The position numbers were made by a program, and so were the translations under genes. Shown here in pieces: positions 43,072-55,100 of a DNA stretch of 64,000 bases; within the stretch, counting starts at the first letter, position 1; each line of letters starts with the position of its first letter. The notes beneath the pieces are model-generated. The model did not search any database. It was given only the letters and a program-made list of their open reading frames with translations, and was not told where the DNA came from. Source of the DNA: Knufia peltigerae (Eukaryota; Ascomycota; Eurotiomycetes; Chaetothyriales; Trichomeriaceae); assembly GCA_030247855.1 (NCBI GenBank), contig JAPDRN010000001.1, positions 124,001 through 188,000 on the forward strand. Reading direction: 5' to 3'.

Positions 43072-43269
43072 CTAGCGCGAAGGGTCCTTGACTAACTCAT
43101 CCTCGGGAGGCAGTACAGTATTGTAGTGAGAGAATAGAGTAAGGCCTTCGAGATCGAGATTTGGCATCTCGGAAACAGGGAGAGCGGGTAATAAATCTGT
43201 CTGACAGGAGCAGTATCGTGGCGTCCCTGTGAAGAATTCATCGTCAGACGATCCTCTGATCGAGATCAT
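43072..43269 (-). CDS. Putative small protein, 65 residues
   Basis: A short ATG-to-stop frame whose translation is strikingly protein-like: 'DDEFFTGTPRYCSCQTDLL', 'PALPVSEMPNLDLEGLTLF', 'SHYNTVLPPEDELV'. It has a CxC pair, no signal peptide and no TM. An E-box-like TCACGTGA lies just upstream of the ATG. It may be complete, or the terminal exon of a gene whose other exons I could not find. No family is recognised; transcript evidence would decide. Confidence 0.45.
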   Translation of the reverse strand: MISIRGSSDDEFFTGTPRYCSCQTDLLPALPVSEMPNLDLEGLTLFSHYNTVLPPEDELVKDPSR

Positions 43270-43597
43270 ATATGAATCACGTGAGATAGAGCTACTTGAC
43301 TAGGCTTAGCTTGGCTCGGTACTTGTATCTGCGAGATGCCGTGAGTGGCTGGTAAAATACCTGGGAGTCTTGGAAGTCACGGGACTCCACGGTAATATCG
43401 CCAACCCCGGCAATACGAGGATTCACATACTGTACGGAGTGTTGCAAGCCTCCTCGTTCACCCACTCATCCACTCACCTCCACTCTCATACTGCCTCGAT
43501 CCCTCCTCCTCATTTCTCAAGAAATCACTTCCCCTCACTCCGCAATAATCGCAGTCCAGTCCTACGCGTGCGCCCAAGCCCAGAGGCTTCGAATACG
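43270..43597. promoter_or_regulatory. Divergent upstream region of the 65-residue ORF and the C2H2 factor
   Basis: 328 bp with GTACTTGTA (43319-43327), TACGGAGT (43433-43440) and a C/T-rich leader before the transcription-factor ATG. Confidence 0.35.
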
Positions 43598-46478
43598 ATG
43601 GACATATCGCCTTCGTCCAGTGCTGGAGGTAGACTGAAGCGGAAACAGTCTGGCAATAAGTCGAAGACTTTACCGTGCCCGCACTGTCAACGACTCTTCG
43701 CTCGACTGGTATGACCTCTTGTTCAACCTCATCCCGCGCTCCAATCTTGGAGTCTACCTCGGTCGCAAGCTAACTTGTTGTCGCGCTGCACAGGAACACC
43801 TTCAGAGACACATTCGAACCCACACCAAAGAAAAGCCTTTCGTCTGCGAGATCTGTTCAAAATCCTTCGCGCGAAGCGACCTTCTCGTGCGCCATGAAAG
43901 ACTCGTCCACCCTGGTGAAGAAGAGCAGCATACCACGCGGAAGTCTCACAAGCATCATCTCATAAATGCCAACAATGCCGCCAAAGCTGCGGCTCAAGCC
44001 GTTCAGCAGGCCCAGCAGGCGCAGTCTGTCTCTTCTGATCCGATCGAAATGGCTCCGCAGCAGAACCAACCTCTGCTCTCACCACATGCTACAGAGGGAA
44101 GGGGGATGATGGACATGCTAGATCCTCAGCTGATGCAACCGGCAAATGGCATGCACTCGGTTGATGGCATCTCATCGCACCAACAGCTGGGTGCTCCGCC
44201 ACTTGATCCGTCCTGGGGTTATGACCTGAACCTGCTATCGCATGCCGCTAGTCATGTAGCTTCCAGCGGCCAAGATCATTTCATGTCGGGCATGCAGACA
44301 TCTGCACAAGAACCTCTCCACGAACCACTACAGCAGATCATGCCTCCTGTCTCGGAAGGACAGTACCAGCCACGTATGCTGACAGAAGGTTACGGCCAGC
44401 CAACCTCAATGTTTGAGCCTCCAGATCTAGGCGACCCAATGCAAGACTTTACCGTCTTCCTCGACAGTGTGGGCCTGTCGTCGGAATGGTATGCTAGCAT
44501 GTTCGGTGATCAGGCTGACAACTACCATTCACCCGAAATTCCACGCGATCATCTCAACATATCTAGACCTAATCTGAATGGTGAGCCTCCCATCGACAGC
44601 AAACTTAGCCTGCCCCAAGATGAATTGAGCACTTTCTCCCGTTTTGGTTCGAGGTTGCCATCCCTTCAGCCAGAGTCTAAAGAGCCTGATTCGCATCGAC
44701 CAGAGCCGCGAAGTTCAATCGAAGAAGCCGAGGCGACCAAAACCAAAGCGACTTGGGACATCTCCGATTTTGATCGATCGGCTTTTGTCTCCAAACTGGC
44801 TGGCTTTGACAGTGTCATGCCCAAAGGCTTCATCCCTCCCTCCAGACATTCTCTCTCGCGTTACCTTGCCGGATATGTGAACGGCTTCCACGAACATTTA
44901 CCTTTCATCCATGTCCCGACGCTGCAAGTAGCTGGCAGTGCTCCAGAATTGATCTTAGCTTTGGCCGCCGTAGGCGCCCAGTATCGCTTCGAGAATAGCC
45001 GAGGCATAGAGCTCTTTTACGCCGCGAAGGCTGTTGTTCTCGAACAAGTGCGGCGGCGAGACGATTCAGCGAGCTCTCATCTATGGAATAGGCCACGGAC
45101 CGGATCTATGGCCCAGTCCCCTGGTGGAGGCTTCACGGCACAGAGCCATTCCAGCAGTCCTTTCCAGAACGTGACACCTGGGTCTCCTTTCATCACCGAT
45201 GGCAAAGAGCAAATGGAGTCTATACAGGCGCTGTTATTGTTGACCGCCTTTGCGACTTGGGAACGGCACACCGAGCTTCTCAGAGAAGCTCTCGCCTTCC
45301 AGAGCACTTTGGCTCGTTTGGTCCGTGAGTCCGGACTTGCAAGCCCCGAGATCGTGCAATCTCCTGAAGATCTTACTTGGGAAGAATGGATCAAGATTGA
45401 AGGCGACAAGAGGACGAAGCTTATCGTCTATTGCTTCTTCAACTTGCACTCAATAACATGGAACGTGCCGCCTCTCATTCTCAACTCCGAGATCAAGCTC
45501 AACCTGCCCGACCCTGCCAATGAATGGAAAGCTGCCTCGGTCGAGCAGTGGAAGAAGCTACGAACTGACAACAATGCTGTCGAAGTACCATTCCAAGCAG
45601 CTCTCACTCGACTATTCAGTACTCAATCTCCAGGCCCCATTACTCCCATATCTCCACTTGGAAATTACGTTCTTGTCCATGCCCTCATCCAGCAGATTTT
45701 CTTCGCTCGGCAACTTTCACTCGCTTGGCCTGGCGTGGCCGGTTCAAGCCTACGTGTCGAAGACATCGCCGTCCTCGATCGAGGCTTGCGGGCGTGGAAG
45801 GCAGGCTGGAAACGGACGCCCGAGTCCAGTTTAGATCCGCAAAATCCCAACGGCCCTGTTGCTTTCACCTCTACGGCCCTCCTTGGTCTAGCATATATCC
45901 GATTACACGTGGACATGGGTCCTCTCCGCCACCTTGAAACGAGAGACGCCACCCAAATCGCCACGGCTCTCCTCAACACACCCGATATCCGTCGCGACCC
46001 TCGCCTGACCCCTGCCCTCTTGCATTCCGCCCACGCCCTTTCGATCCCGGTCCGTCTGGGCATCGACTTTGTCGCTCGCACGCAGACATTCTTCTGGTCG
46101 ATCCAACATTCCCTGTGCAGTCTCGAATGTGCGTTCCTCTTGAGCAAGTGGCTGGCCGTCCTGTCCAGACTAAAGTCCGAAGGCGGCGCTCCCGTCACGG
46201 AGCACGAACGGAAACTGCTCCTGTGGGTGCGCAGCCTTCTCGACGAGACGGAGATGACTGTTCAACTCGACGGCAACGCCAACGACCACACGGTGCTGAA
46301 CGAAAGTCGGGCCCTGCTCGACGACACCCACAAGATGTGCACTTTGAGCGTCGCGGTCGTGCGGGTGTGGAGCAAGACCTTCAAGGGCAACACGAGCTGG
46401 GCGATTGTGGACATGATAGGGTCCGCGTTGGAGTTGTACGCGGACATGTTGGAGCAAGAGATGTTTGGGCGGATCTGA
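43598..46478 (+). CDS. C2H2 zinc-finger transcription factor with Fungal_trans domain
   Basis: Exons 43598..43708 and 43794..46478 (85-nt phase-0 intron) give 931 residues. Two adjacent C2H2 fingers sit near the N-terminus: CPHCQRLFARLEHLQRHIRTH and CEICSKSFARSDLLVRHERLVH. The intron splits the first finger after FARL. A Gln/Ala/Met-rich linker (about 90-300) precedes a fungal-specific transcription-factor (PF04082-like) region from about 385, with 'HLPFIHVPTLQVAGSAPELILALAAVGAQYRFE' and a helical C-terminus. The combination of N-terminal C2H2 pair and Fungal_trans domain is typical of fungal regulators of metabolism and development; the regulon is unknown. G/C at third positions rises clearly in the last about 700 bp. 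Confidence 0.9.
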
Positions 46479-48390
46479 TTGGTTTTGTTCTGATGACGTT
46501 TCATGATGATCCATGACGGGTCATGGTTTCACAAGGTCCAGATCCGAGGGATTGTCATTGTTTGATGAGGAAGCATGGCAGGGTCACGTCCATGGTCCAT
46601 CGAGTGCGAATGAATGTTTGTCACCGATAAAGGGTCAAAAAGAAACGCCAAATGAACGCATTTGAGAAAAGTAGCGACGATCACGCAAATGGGGACGGGA
46701 GGCTTTTGAAGGGGGGAGCCTCGAAAGAGAACAAAGCGAAGGAAAACACGATGCAACATTTGCTTCCCCCCCCCTGGCCCCCGTTTTTCGTTTCTCCCAC
46801 TTGTACGGGTGCAGGTTGCAAGGGTACGTTACGGGAATGTCTGCGACGGCCTTGTCATCCGTCGTCGTCATCATTACTACCACCACCACCGTAACCGTTA
46901 CGATGTCGAGGTTTGTTTTCTCTCGATGTAGACTTGTCACGTTTTCATGTCGATAAATTATCATCATTACACAGTAGTCTTTTTTTTCTACCTGTCCTAC
47001 CCTACGGTAGCTACAGTGTTTCCGTGCTTGTTTTTGCTTGTCACTACATGTTTCTGCTCCTCGAGACACACCCGAAGCACCAACAGGAGGGGGGTTTGGG
47101 GATAATATTTCCCAGAACAGGACCGACGAAAGGAAAAAGACGTACCTGATATGTTGTCCATGTGTTTAGCTAAGTACAGCAACAAACGACGAAAGATATT
47201 CAACAACATTTCTCCCTTCAATTTCTCACATGATGGTGTTTCTTTGCGACTTGTACGTGATTGTTGTACTGTATGTGATGATGCTCTTTCGTTCGTCATG
47301 AGCAATCAACCTACGTCTTACTCGACAATCTGCTCCTCTCCACACCCTTTTTCGCCCGGTACTGTCTCACTCGAGTTCGAATTCGACCGTCACCACCCAC
47401 GAGCACCGGCGTTGATAGCTTCGACGACAATCCCCACATTCGATGGCCGAGTGGTTGAGGGTATTCCGAGAGGAGCAGGCTCACCTGAATGTCATCATTC
47501 TGCAGAGCAGCCAAACCGTCACGGCGATGCTGTACCCCCAACTCGAGATACCTTGGCACATGACCACAAACTCCAAATACTCACCTGTTTCCCCATTGCG
47601 CAACGGAATAAGAGTTCTGTACATTCCCGCGAGGTACTGGCCAGCAAGAGTCGGCCCGGAGGGGTAAAGAGTACAATCAACAAGGGAAAGAGGGGGGAGT
47701 CTGGGGAGGAGGAAATGTATCCAAACTGTTTCGAGGGTGATCATCATTTTGGAATCTCCATAAGAGGAGATCCCATCAGACACCAAAACGAGAACAGCAC
47801 GTGGACGAGGTTGATATTGTCCAAGCGACTTCAATGACAAGCAGAACCCGATTCAATCCCACGACGAGATCCGATCTGATGTCTGTAGAAGTGCAAGACG
47901 ACGGGATTGATGGCGTCCGACTCCTGCAAGTGAGGCACAGCGTGACAACTCTCCGAAGGAAGTATCGTCTCTGGCGTTGGTGGCAGAGAGCCGGACGGAT
48001 ATCCTCCAAGGTGACCCTTCCACCCACACATCCTGAGCACAGAAAACAAAAACAGGGGGATGGGGCAAGACTATAATGTTTAGTATGGTTTTGTGCTTTT
48101 CTTTCAAATTTTTTTGGGCGGTTCAGAACACGGCGTCCCATGTCCGTCACCTTTTTTTTGGAGATTTGGGTGAGTGTGCCGAAGCCAACTCGTGCTCAAG
48201 ATGTGTGGATGACCGGTACCTTTTCCTGCTCCTGCGCATTACACAACCCCCCGGTGAAGCTCCAGCGTCCTGGAACCCACGGCCACCAAGCCAGCATCCG
48301 GACAACAGTGATGCCCCACTGAAGCCTTCAGACAGACCTGCGCCATTCCTCCGTCAAACACCATGTCGCCATTTGTGCATGAGGTGGCAC
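46479..48390. other. Gene-poor region after the C2H2 factor
   Basis: 1.9 kb with several mid-length open frames (47151-47837 on +, 47311-47840 on -) but no recognisable domain or consistent splice model. A tRNA-5'-half-like string is at about 47435-47462 without a T-arm. Confidence 0.35.
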
Positions 48391-49446
48391 TCACTTCAAA
48401 GCTATCCCGTTTAGCAAAGTAATGAAGTGCATCTGACCCCCAAACATGCCGCCAGAGAGGGCCAAGTAGTCGTAACCACGTTGGTCCTGCTCATGGCGCC
48501 AGTCTTCTCCAGAAAGGGGCCGGACCCTGTTTCTGGAGCAAATGCACACTTCCTGACGGCAGCATTGGTTGGCACCCCATTGCCGGTACTGTTTCCAGTA
48601 TTTGTCGTCAGGAACTCTAAACTCGGCCGTTTCGGCTCGAGGGCCTTCGTCCTCCTCCTTTGTACCGTCGGAGACTACAAAGCGCACCTTTCGCTCCGGT
48701 CGGGATGGAATCCCTTCCTTCGCAGGCTGCACTTGCTCCGCTTCCCTAGGGAGATCGGCACGATGCTTCAAGGCCGAGCGCCCCGGAAGGACGGCTCGGA
48801 TAGCCTTGAGCGGCTTCGGCTTCATAATACCCTGGATCCGCTTCGCGAGACCCTTGGCTACACCGGAGGCCTTCCGGCCAACAGGAGTGCTTTTGCCGAC
48901 TCCTTTGTCCTCAGGCTTCCCGCCATTAGCATCAAGAGCCTTGCTACGTCGTATCTGCGCTGAGGCAGACCGTCGCATAGCGACCAACTTCTTGACGCGG
49001 ACGGGAAGCCGGGACTTGAAAGTCTTCTCCCCTGCGACGGCGGGAGACACGGCGCTTGACTTGCCCTTTCCATGCACACCTTCGCCAGCAAGTGGACGAG
49101 GTTGGCAAGAACGGGACAGACCACCTTTAAGACCCACCCAACGGGGGATCCTAGAGACCGCAGCCGAAGCTTTGGAAAGAAGGGCCTTGGCCTGCTTCTT
49201 TATGGTACTGCCCGCCCAGAGCTCCCCGGAATCACACGAGCTGGGTTGAGAAGGTGGCAGGTCCGAGACAATTGTCGCAGTGGTGTTCTCTGGTAGCTTG
49301 GGGGCATCCATGCTACCAGTGAGACCAGATGAAGAGGAGGCTTTTGACCGTCCTCGGAGCTTGCTTCCGGTCAACCAAGGCCGAGACCTGGTCTCCCGAG
49401 CTTGCCTCCTCAGGTCGAAGTTGATGGACTTGACTTCCACACCCAT
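48391..49446 (-). CDS. Uncharacterised basic protein, 351 residues
   Basis: Single open frame from ATG 49446 (MGVEVKSINFDLRRQ). It is rich in Lys, Arg, Ser, Ala and Pro through most of its length (about 20-250), with stretches such as 'KKQAKALLSKASAAVSR' and 'RPERKVRFVVSDGTKEEDE', and then an aromatic/Cys-containing C-terminus (PDDKYWKQYRQW, NQCCRQEVCICS). No signal peptide, TM or known motif is seen. The start context is ordinary. It could be a lineage-specific nuclear or disordered protein; the end may change if a further exon exists. I do not assign a function. Confidence 0.5.
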   Translation of the reverse strand: MGVEVKSINFDLRRQARETRSRPWLTGSKLRGRSKASSSSGLTGSMDAPKLPENTTATIVSDLPPSQPSSCDSGELWAGSTIKKQAKALLSKASAAVSRIPRWVGLKGGLSRSCQPRPLAGEGVHGKGKSSAVSPAVAGEKTFKSRLPVRVKKLVAMRRSASAQIRRSKALDANGGKPEDKGVGKSTPVGRKASGVAKGLAKRIQGIMKPKPLKAIRAVLPGRSALKHRADLPREAEQVQPAKEGIPSRPERKVRFVVSDGTKEEDEGPRAETAEFRVPDDKYWKQYRQWGANQCCRQEVCICSRNRVRPLSGEDWRHEQDQRGYDYLALSGGMFGGQMHFITLLNGIALK

Positions 49447-49572
49447 GGTGTATGGTCAACCTGTAGAACAGGCGTTAGTCTAGAATCCAATGGATCAGGT
49501 TGGATCCATTGAGGCAAGAGAAAACAAGAATGACATGAAGCAGAGAGCTCGTTGAGAAACAGCAAACAAGAA

Positions 49573-51163
49573 TCAAGGGGGGAGGTTTGGTTGAGAGGGC
49601 TCCTTGGGGATAATGATGGGCTGATTATTGAGTAGGATATGTGGATGGTTGGCATCGTAGTTCCAGGAAGCATCTCCCTTGAGTGGAGAGTCTGTCTCAA
49701 GATGGGTGGTTATGTAAAACGGGGTCTTGAAAGGTGTTCCTTTGGGAAGCATGCTTAGTGGAGGGTATAGCAAGGAATGAAGGTGTTCCTGAAGTGAAGA
49801 ATGATTCTTGAAAAGAGGTTGCTTGTGTGATGAGGGATTCCAGGAACCAAAGTAGCTCAGAAATGAGAAGGCTGAAAGGGATAACCATGAGAGTGAAAGT
49901 GTTTGGAAAGACATATTGGATTTTGTATTGTGAATGAGAGAAAGTCATGGATAATGATACTGGAAGCAATTCTTTGTCTTTGGAAAGGCCATCAGCGGCA
50001 TTTGGGCAATGCCCAGGCTATGGGACATTGGGACCGGAGTGTGAGAGTAATGGAGAGGGCAGTATGTCACGCAATGCTTGAAGGTATGTTGGGAGCACCT
50101 TGTGCAGCTTTCCGTTGCAAACGAGTGTGTTCAGGGCAGGCATCCAGTCCAGAACAACCACAAGCAAGCGACGAAGAGCAACGACATGGTAACTCACCAA
50201 CAACCTCAAGCTTCTTGTCTTCTAAAAATTCCACCTCTCGAGTATCGGGAGGATCGTTGTCTGTACGCAGTAAGTAGTATCTCGATAGCAATCTCACAGC
50301 AGAGCAGTTAGCAGAGCAACGTGGATATACGCACCTGAGGAAAGGGAAAGGACGAAATCAGGAGGGCAGGGCGAGGCATTTGTAGAGACCATGTCTGCTC
50401 GTTGTTGACATCCGATGAGGCTGCCTTCAGACGGGAAAAAAAACACATGACAGCTTGCACGTATTGACTTTTGCCGGAGCCCTCGCAAACCCCGAGCGAA
50501 TTGGTGACAGGTGGGACTGAAGGCCCAATGGTGACCACAACGAAGTCGGGAGGAAGGGTGATTAGGAAATAGGATCTTCAGGCAGGGTGTGACAGGCAGA
50601 GTGTGGACGCCAACAAGGTCAGAAGAGGCAATGATATCCCCATGGAGCACATCACGAGTGAACAGGATCCCGCGATGGAGTGAGCATGATGACTCTTGTG
50701 TGTTGGAGTATTGCTTTTCCTGACCCAGCAACCGATTCAAATTCTCGTCGAAGGCGAGTGCGTGATTTGTAGATGCCGGGTGGGTTCGAGGATCCGGAGG
50801 GGTCGGAGGAGTGGCGCATTTGCGATGTTTTCGGGGCTGGTTGAGACGTAGTAGTCCAGCCGGGTGAGGTGAACAGGGATAGAGACAGTCTTGTTGAAGT
50901 CGAGCCGAGAGAACGGCGATGAAAGTTTCGATTGAGGCTTGTAGGAGTGGGCGAAGGAATCCAATGTGTTGATGATCATGACCAGCGCAGCGCAGGCAAA
51001 ACAAACAAACAAACCAGAGATGGTGGAGGCGAAGACAGAGAAGTGTGAACGTGTAAACACCCAACACCAACAACAATGCAGGGTCAATATACTCGTGGTT
51101 CATATATTGCCAAGTAGCCATCGACTGCGTGGTACATGATATCCACGCGTAGAGAGTAGGCAT
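49573..51163 (-). other. Unresolved coding-like region (possible multi-exon or decayed gene)
   Basis: Several minus-strand frames look partly protein-like but do not combine into one safe model. A long frame (51163 to 50294) contains a hydrophobic helix ('IDPALLLVLGVYTFTLLCL'). It could splice at GTGCGT (about 50335) through a TGCTAAC branch to an exon reading 'DNDPPDTREVEFLEDKKLEVV' (50241-50178). Other frames encode 'VTIGPSVPPVTNSLGVCEG' (about 50530) and a signal-peptide-like start at 49914 (MSFQTLSLSWLSLSAFSFL). Competing frames over the same bases suggest either a lineage-specific gene with short exons or a frameshifted remnant. Confidence 0.3.
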
Positions 51164-52101
51164 GCACTAGACAAATTTCTTTTTCCGTATTCTTTTCAGA
51201 AAAACAAGGCAAAATCTGCAGGCAAAATCTGCAGGCAAAATACAGTACACAGAATTCTTCAAAACGCAGTCAACAGAAATCTTTGCCAACACACTGTTAA
51301 CGACACTCACTTAACCCGTCAAACGCGAGAGAAAAGCGCATGAGGGCGAGCAATACCAGACAGCCAACAATTCCACGAAACAAAACAGTCAGATGCACAT
51401 GCTCATTACTTAGAATCTACAGTAAAGTAGCCAAAGATAATGCATGTCCTTGATTGATTGATCGTGATTGCTTTTGCTGGCCTGTCCCATTGCTTCTTTG
51501 CTCTTCAAGAATCTTCAGACAAGCCACTCCATAGCCCTTAGTCCGTAAACCATCAGTTAAAGTAGACAAAGTTCAGTGAAACGACAAAGCCAGAGAATCC
51601 CCATGAGATCTCATGAGACGGGCGCGAGGGAGAGAGAGAGAGCGCGGTCAAGAGAAGAATGTAACAGTGTAATTAAGAACTCTCAGCGATGATAAATAAC
51701 TTGAAAACAATTGCCAAATTAGGACGTTAATCTCGCTGTTCTACGGAGTCTGCGTCGAGCACTCCAGAGTAAACTACCCAGATAGGTTTATTGATATTCT
51801 ATTCAAAGTCCCCGATAAGATGATCGAGGCTCAAGTATGATGACTACCATGACCTTTTAGCGAGGCACTAAAATAATTCATACCGCGTTGTCCCAGAGCG
51901 CTTGAAGAATGCTTCTCTATTCCGATTCTGTGTAATGCACAATTTGCTTCCGTCGCTAAGATACACCTCATGCTCATGCCATGCTTAAGCACCGACTGTC
52001 GACTATTCTTGATGCTTCTAACCATGCCTTCTGCTGGTTGCAACCATGCATTTTCTACAATCAGCCAAAACCTATCGGCACACTCAAATTTGAATACATC
52101 T
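51164..52101. other. Intergenic region
   Basis: A/T-richer noncoding DNA with a short tandem repeat (51208-51241) and TACGGAGT (51742-51749). An open frame at 51831-52133 overlaps the 3' end of the next gene and has no family-like content. Confidence 0.4.
51208..51241. repeat. 13-nt tandem repeat, about 2.6 copies
   Basis: The unit GGCAAAATCTGCA occurs at 51208-51220 and 51221-51233, followed by a partial third copy. Confidence 0.85.
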
Positions 52102-55100
52102 TCAGATAAATGCGGGACTCCCTTCGACCGCACTCAGGTCATCTTCACTTGTGCTTTTTGAAACCTTCCGACTCTTGAGAAAGCTACTTACCATTCTGCG
52201 GCTGCCGAAAAGACCCAGTACTTTCGAAGTGCCTCGACCTACAGCCGATTCTGCCAGTTGTGCCACAGTTGGCTCATCTCCCTCTGGCCCCGACGTGTTT
52301 CGAGACGGAGATCCCCCGATACTTTCAGGTATTGGTCGAGCGACGCTAAGTCTGGAATTTCCCATCGGATCTGGGTGTCCAGGTGTTCTTTTCCCTAAGT
52401 ACGTGCTATCGAATGGTCGATTGTGAGGAGGGACATCCATGTTGAACGGCCGGCTGAGTCGCGCCACGAGCTGGTTCTTCGCTCTTTCGCCGGGACTGTC
52501 CTCGAACCTGTCCGGTGTACTTGATATTGATTTCTTTTCGCTCTGGGGAGTTGAATGTAGTTCTTTGTAGGATCTCATTGTCATTCTACTGGCTCGTTGC
52601 CTTAGTCGAGCACTCGTATTGCGGGCCCCATACGCCTTGTGAGACTTTTCAGCGCTTGAATTAAGGATAGACTTTTCTTCGTCAGTGGGAATGTTCTCCT
52701 TGTTGTTGTTGTCTTGCAGGACGGAAAGTTGGCTTTTTTTCTCCTGCAGGATCTTCCGAACCCTACCAGGACTGAACTTCCTGAGGCCGACATCGATCTT
52801 CACTTCGTCCCCAGTCTTGTTCGAGATACTGTTCAACACGCCGCAGCTAGATGTCTTCTGAACCTCCTTGCGACGTTTTCGCACGCTTATGGTTGTCACC
52901 GGACTTGGTGTACTGCTGCTGGTTATCGCTCTAAAGCCCTGTGTAGGGGTGCGAAAGGTGATCGTCGTACAGCTCTGTTGGGCCTCGTTCGAATCGTTCT
53001 CGAGCCCATCTTGTGTCTGTCCACGCACGTGGCTGGGATCTTGCCTTTCTGCTCCAGCCGTCATTGCAGTGAGTGTCTCTGACCATGGGTTCCATTTAGA
53101 ATTTTGCGGAACCGACGAAGATGGGTTAATCTCTGGGCTGTTATCCGAGCTTGTGCGCATATGTCCCCGAGAGGCGGCTGATGTGGTACCCGGGTCTCCA
53201 GCGTCTCGTCGAGGCACATTACCTAGATCGTCCGAACTGGCAATTGGCGGTGCATATTGTTCATTAATGCCTCCATTTGTTGTTCTCGAGTAGATACTCT
53301 CGCTACTGAAGCCAAAGCGAGGACGACCGAGATTGGAGTTTCCAGCCTTAGCATTCACAATCACACTGCCAGCATCTTCTGAATTTCTTTCTGAGTTCCT
53401 GATGGAAGTCCGCCCGGTTTTCTGACGGCGTCTCTCGGTGAGCAGTCGCTTGAATGGACTTGGAGCGGTAGGCTTTTGCTCACTGGAGAATGGAAAGAAA
53501 GTGGATTGTAACTCTTCCATAGCCAATCGTTCCTTTCGATTTTCTGCGTCGAAATTTTCTTCCGGTACACCCATTTCGTTATCGGTTCGGTGCCATGTAT
53601 ACGATGCCGTACTGACCTTTCTCCGCTGCTCATCAGGAGGAGTTGTGACTCTTATGGCCAAGGAAGATTCGCTACACACCGTCCGTATGGTTGGTCGTTC
53701 CATAGATGCACGAGACCCGTTGTTGCTATTGATATTCTCGAGGGCGATACGAGTAGTTTCCATTTCGGCTTCTTCCTGACTAATACGCTTGATAAGAGCC
53801 GAATACACACGGTGGCTATCAACAGGGGGTAGTAGCTGGCCATTATCCGACACTGTCTGTAAAGGCTCTCTGAAAACCTCCACCCCACCAATATGTCGGC
53901 CTGCCGAGGATGATGGCTGATGGGGTCCTCCGTCCTCTTTGATAACAGACAGTCTGTTGCGGTCGATGGGTCCAGATCTTAGACTAATAGACCCTGCTAC
54001 GCTAGAGTCTGTCCAGCTGGTGACTCTAGAGCGACCAGCTGAATGTAGAGACTCTCTGCTAGCGGTAGGCGGAAGTGTGCCGGGGACCTGATCAAGGTCT
54101 TCGAGCAATTCCTGCTCAACCTCACTGGGACCACAAGCTCTTGCCTGTATAGTTCGGGATATGTCAGGAATGAGATAGGAATCAAAGGCGCTTGAGCGCC
54201 CAACATCGATGCCGAGATCCGGGAAGTAGTAATCTCGACGATCAAGTTGCTGTGGAGGGATTGCCCGTTTGCTAGAGACAGACTTGCCCAATATCTTCCG
54301 GAAGTGGCTTCGGAAAGAAGCCGAGAAAGATCTCTTACGCAAACACGGTTGTGGCCCTGTAGGGAGATCTGCTGGCATTGGAGGAGGCACTAGCGGTGTA
54401 GGGGTCTTAGCCGCAGTCGTAGCTACATCTTCTGATCTATCAGCTCTCTTTGGTCTTCTTTGGCGTTGTGTCGATTGGATTTCTTGTATTCTCTGAAGTT
54501 CCATATCGTCAAGAAATTGAGCCCGCGCCATTTGAACTGCTTCTTCTCGCATGCCCCATTCGTAGTCAGCACATGGTCGCCTGGTGTTTGTGCTTTTAGG
54601 ACGTAGGAACGGAAGGGATCGTTTGAGCCGGACTCGAAGATTGTTCGTTTGAAGGACAGCTGAGCTTGTTACGCTCCTGAGGGATCGATTTCTAGCACGA
54701 GGAGTCGGCCACGAGCTTTGTTGACTGATTGCACCGTTGCCACGAGGTACGAACATAGATCTTGCCTTCCTTAACCTTCTATACGACGAAGGCAAAGCGC
54801 CATACGTCTCCACTGACGCGCTATCGGGATAAAGAGAGGCATGACGGGGTGCATCAATGTCTTCGTTATGGCCATGGCGATGGAGAGGTACTGGGATGCG
54901 TGTGGGTGTTGATGCACGTAACGTCTTATTTGCGAGACCTTGTCCAGGCTTGTATTGTCGAGATCTAAGCAAGTTGCTTGTTCTGGTGCTATGTTGCGAA
55001 TTGGCGTCTTCGTCTCGTCGCTTCCTGGCACTGCTATCAGACCGACCGACTTCAGAAGATGACTGCGCGCTGTGTCCTGCCATAGCTCGCTCTGCAGCTA

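Noticed and set aside
47430..47480. A tRNA-Ser/Leu-like 5' half (ATGGCCGAGTGGTT) on the + strand.
   Set aside because: No T-arm (GGTTCGA) or matching 3' acceptor occurs within 150 bp, so it is a chance A-box or at most a fragment.
47311..47840. Minus-strand frames with partly protein-like text.
   Set aside because: No ATG in good context, no domain, and the two frames contradict each other.
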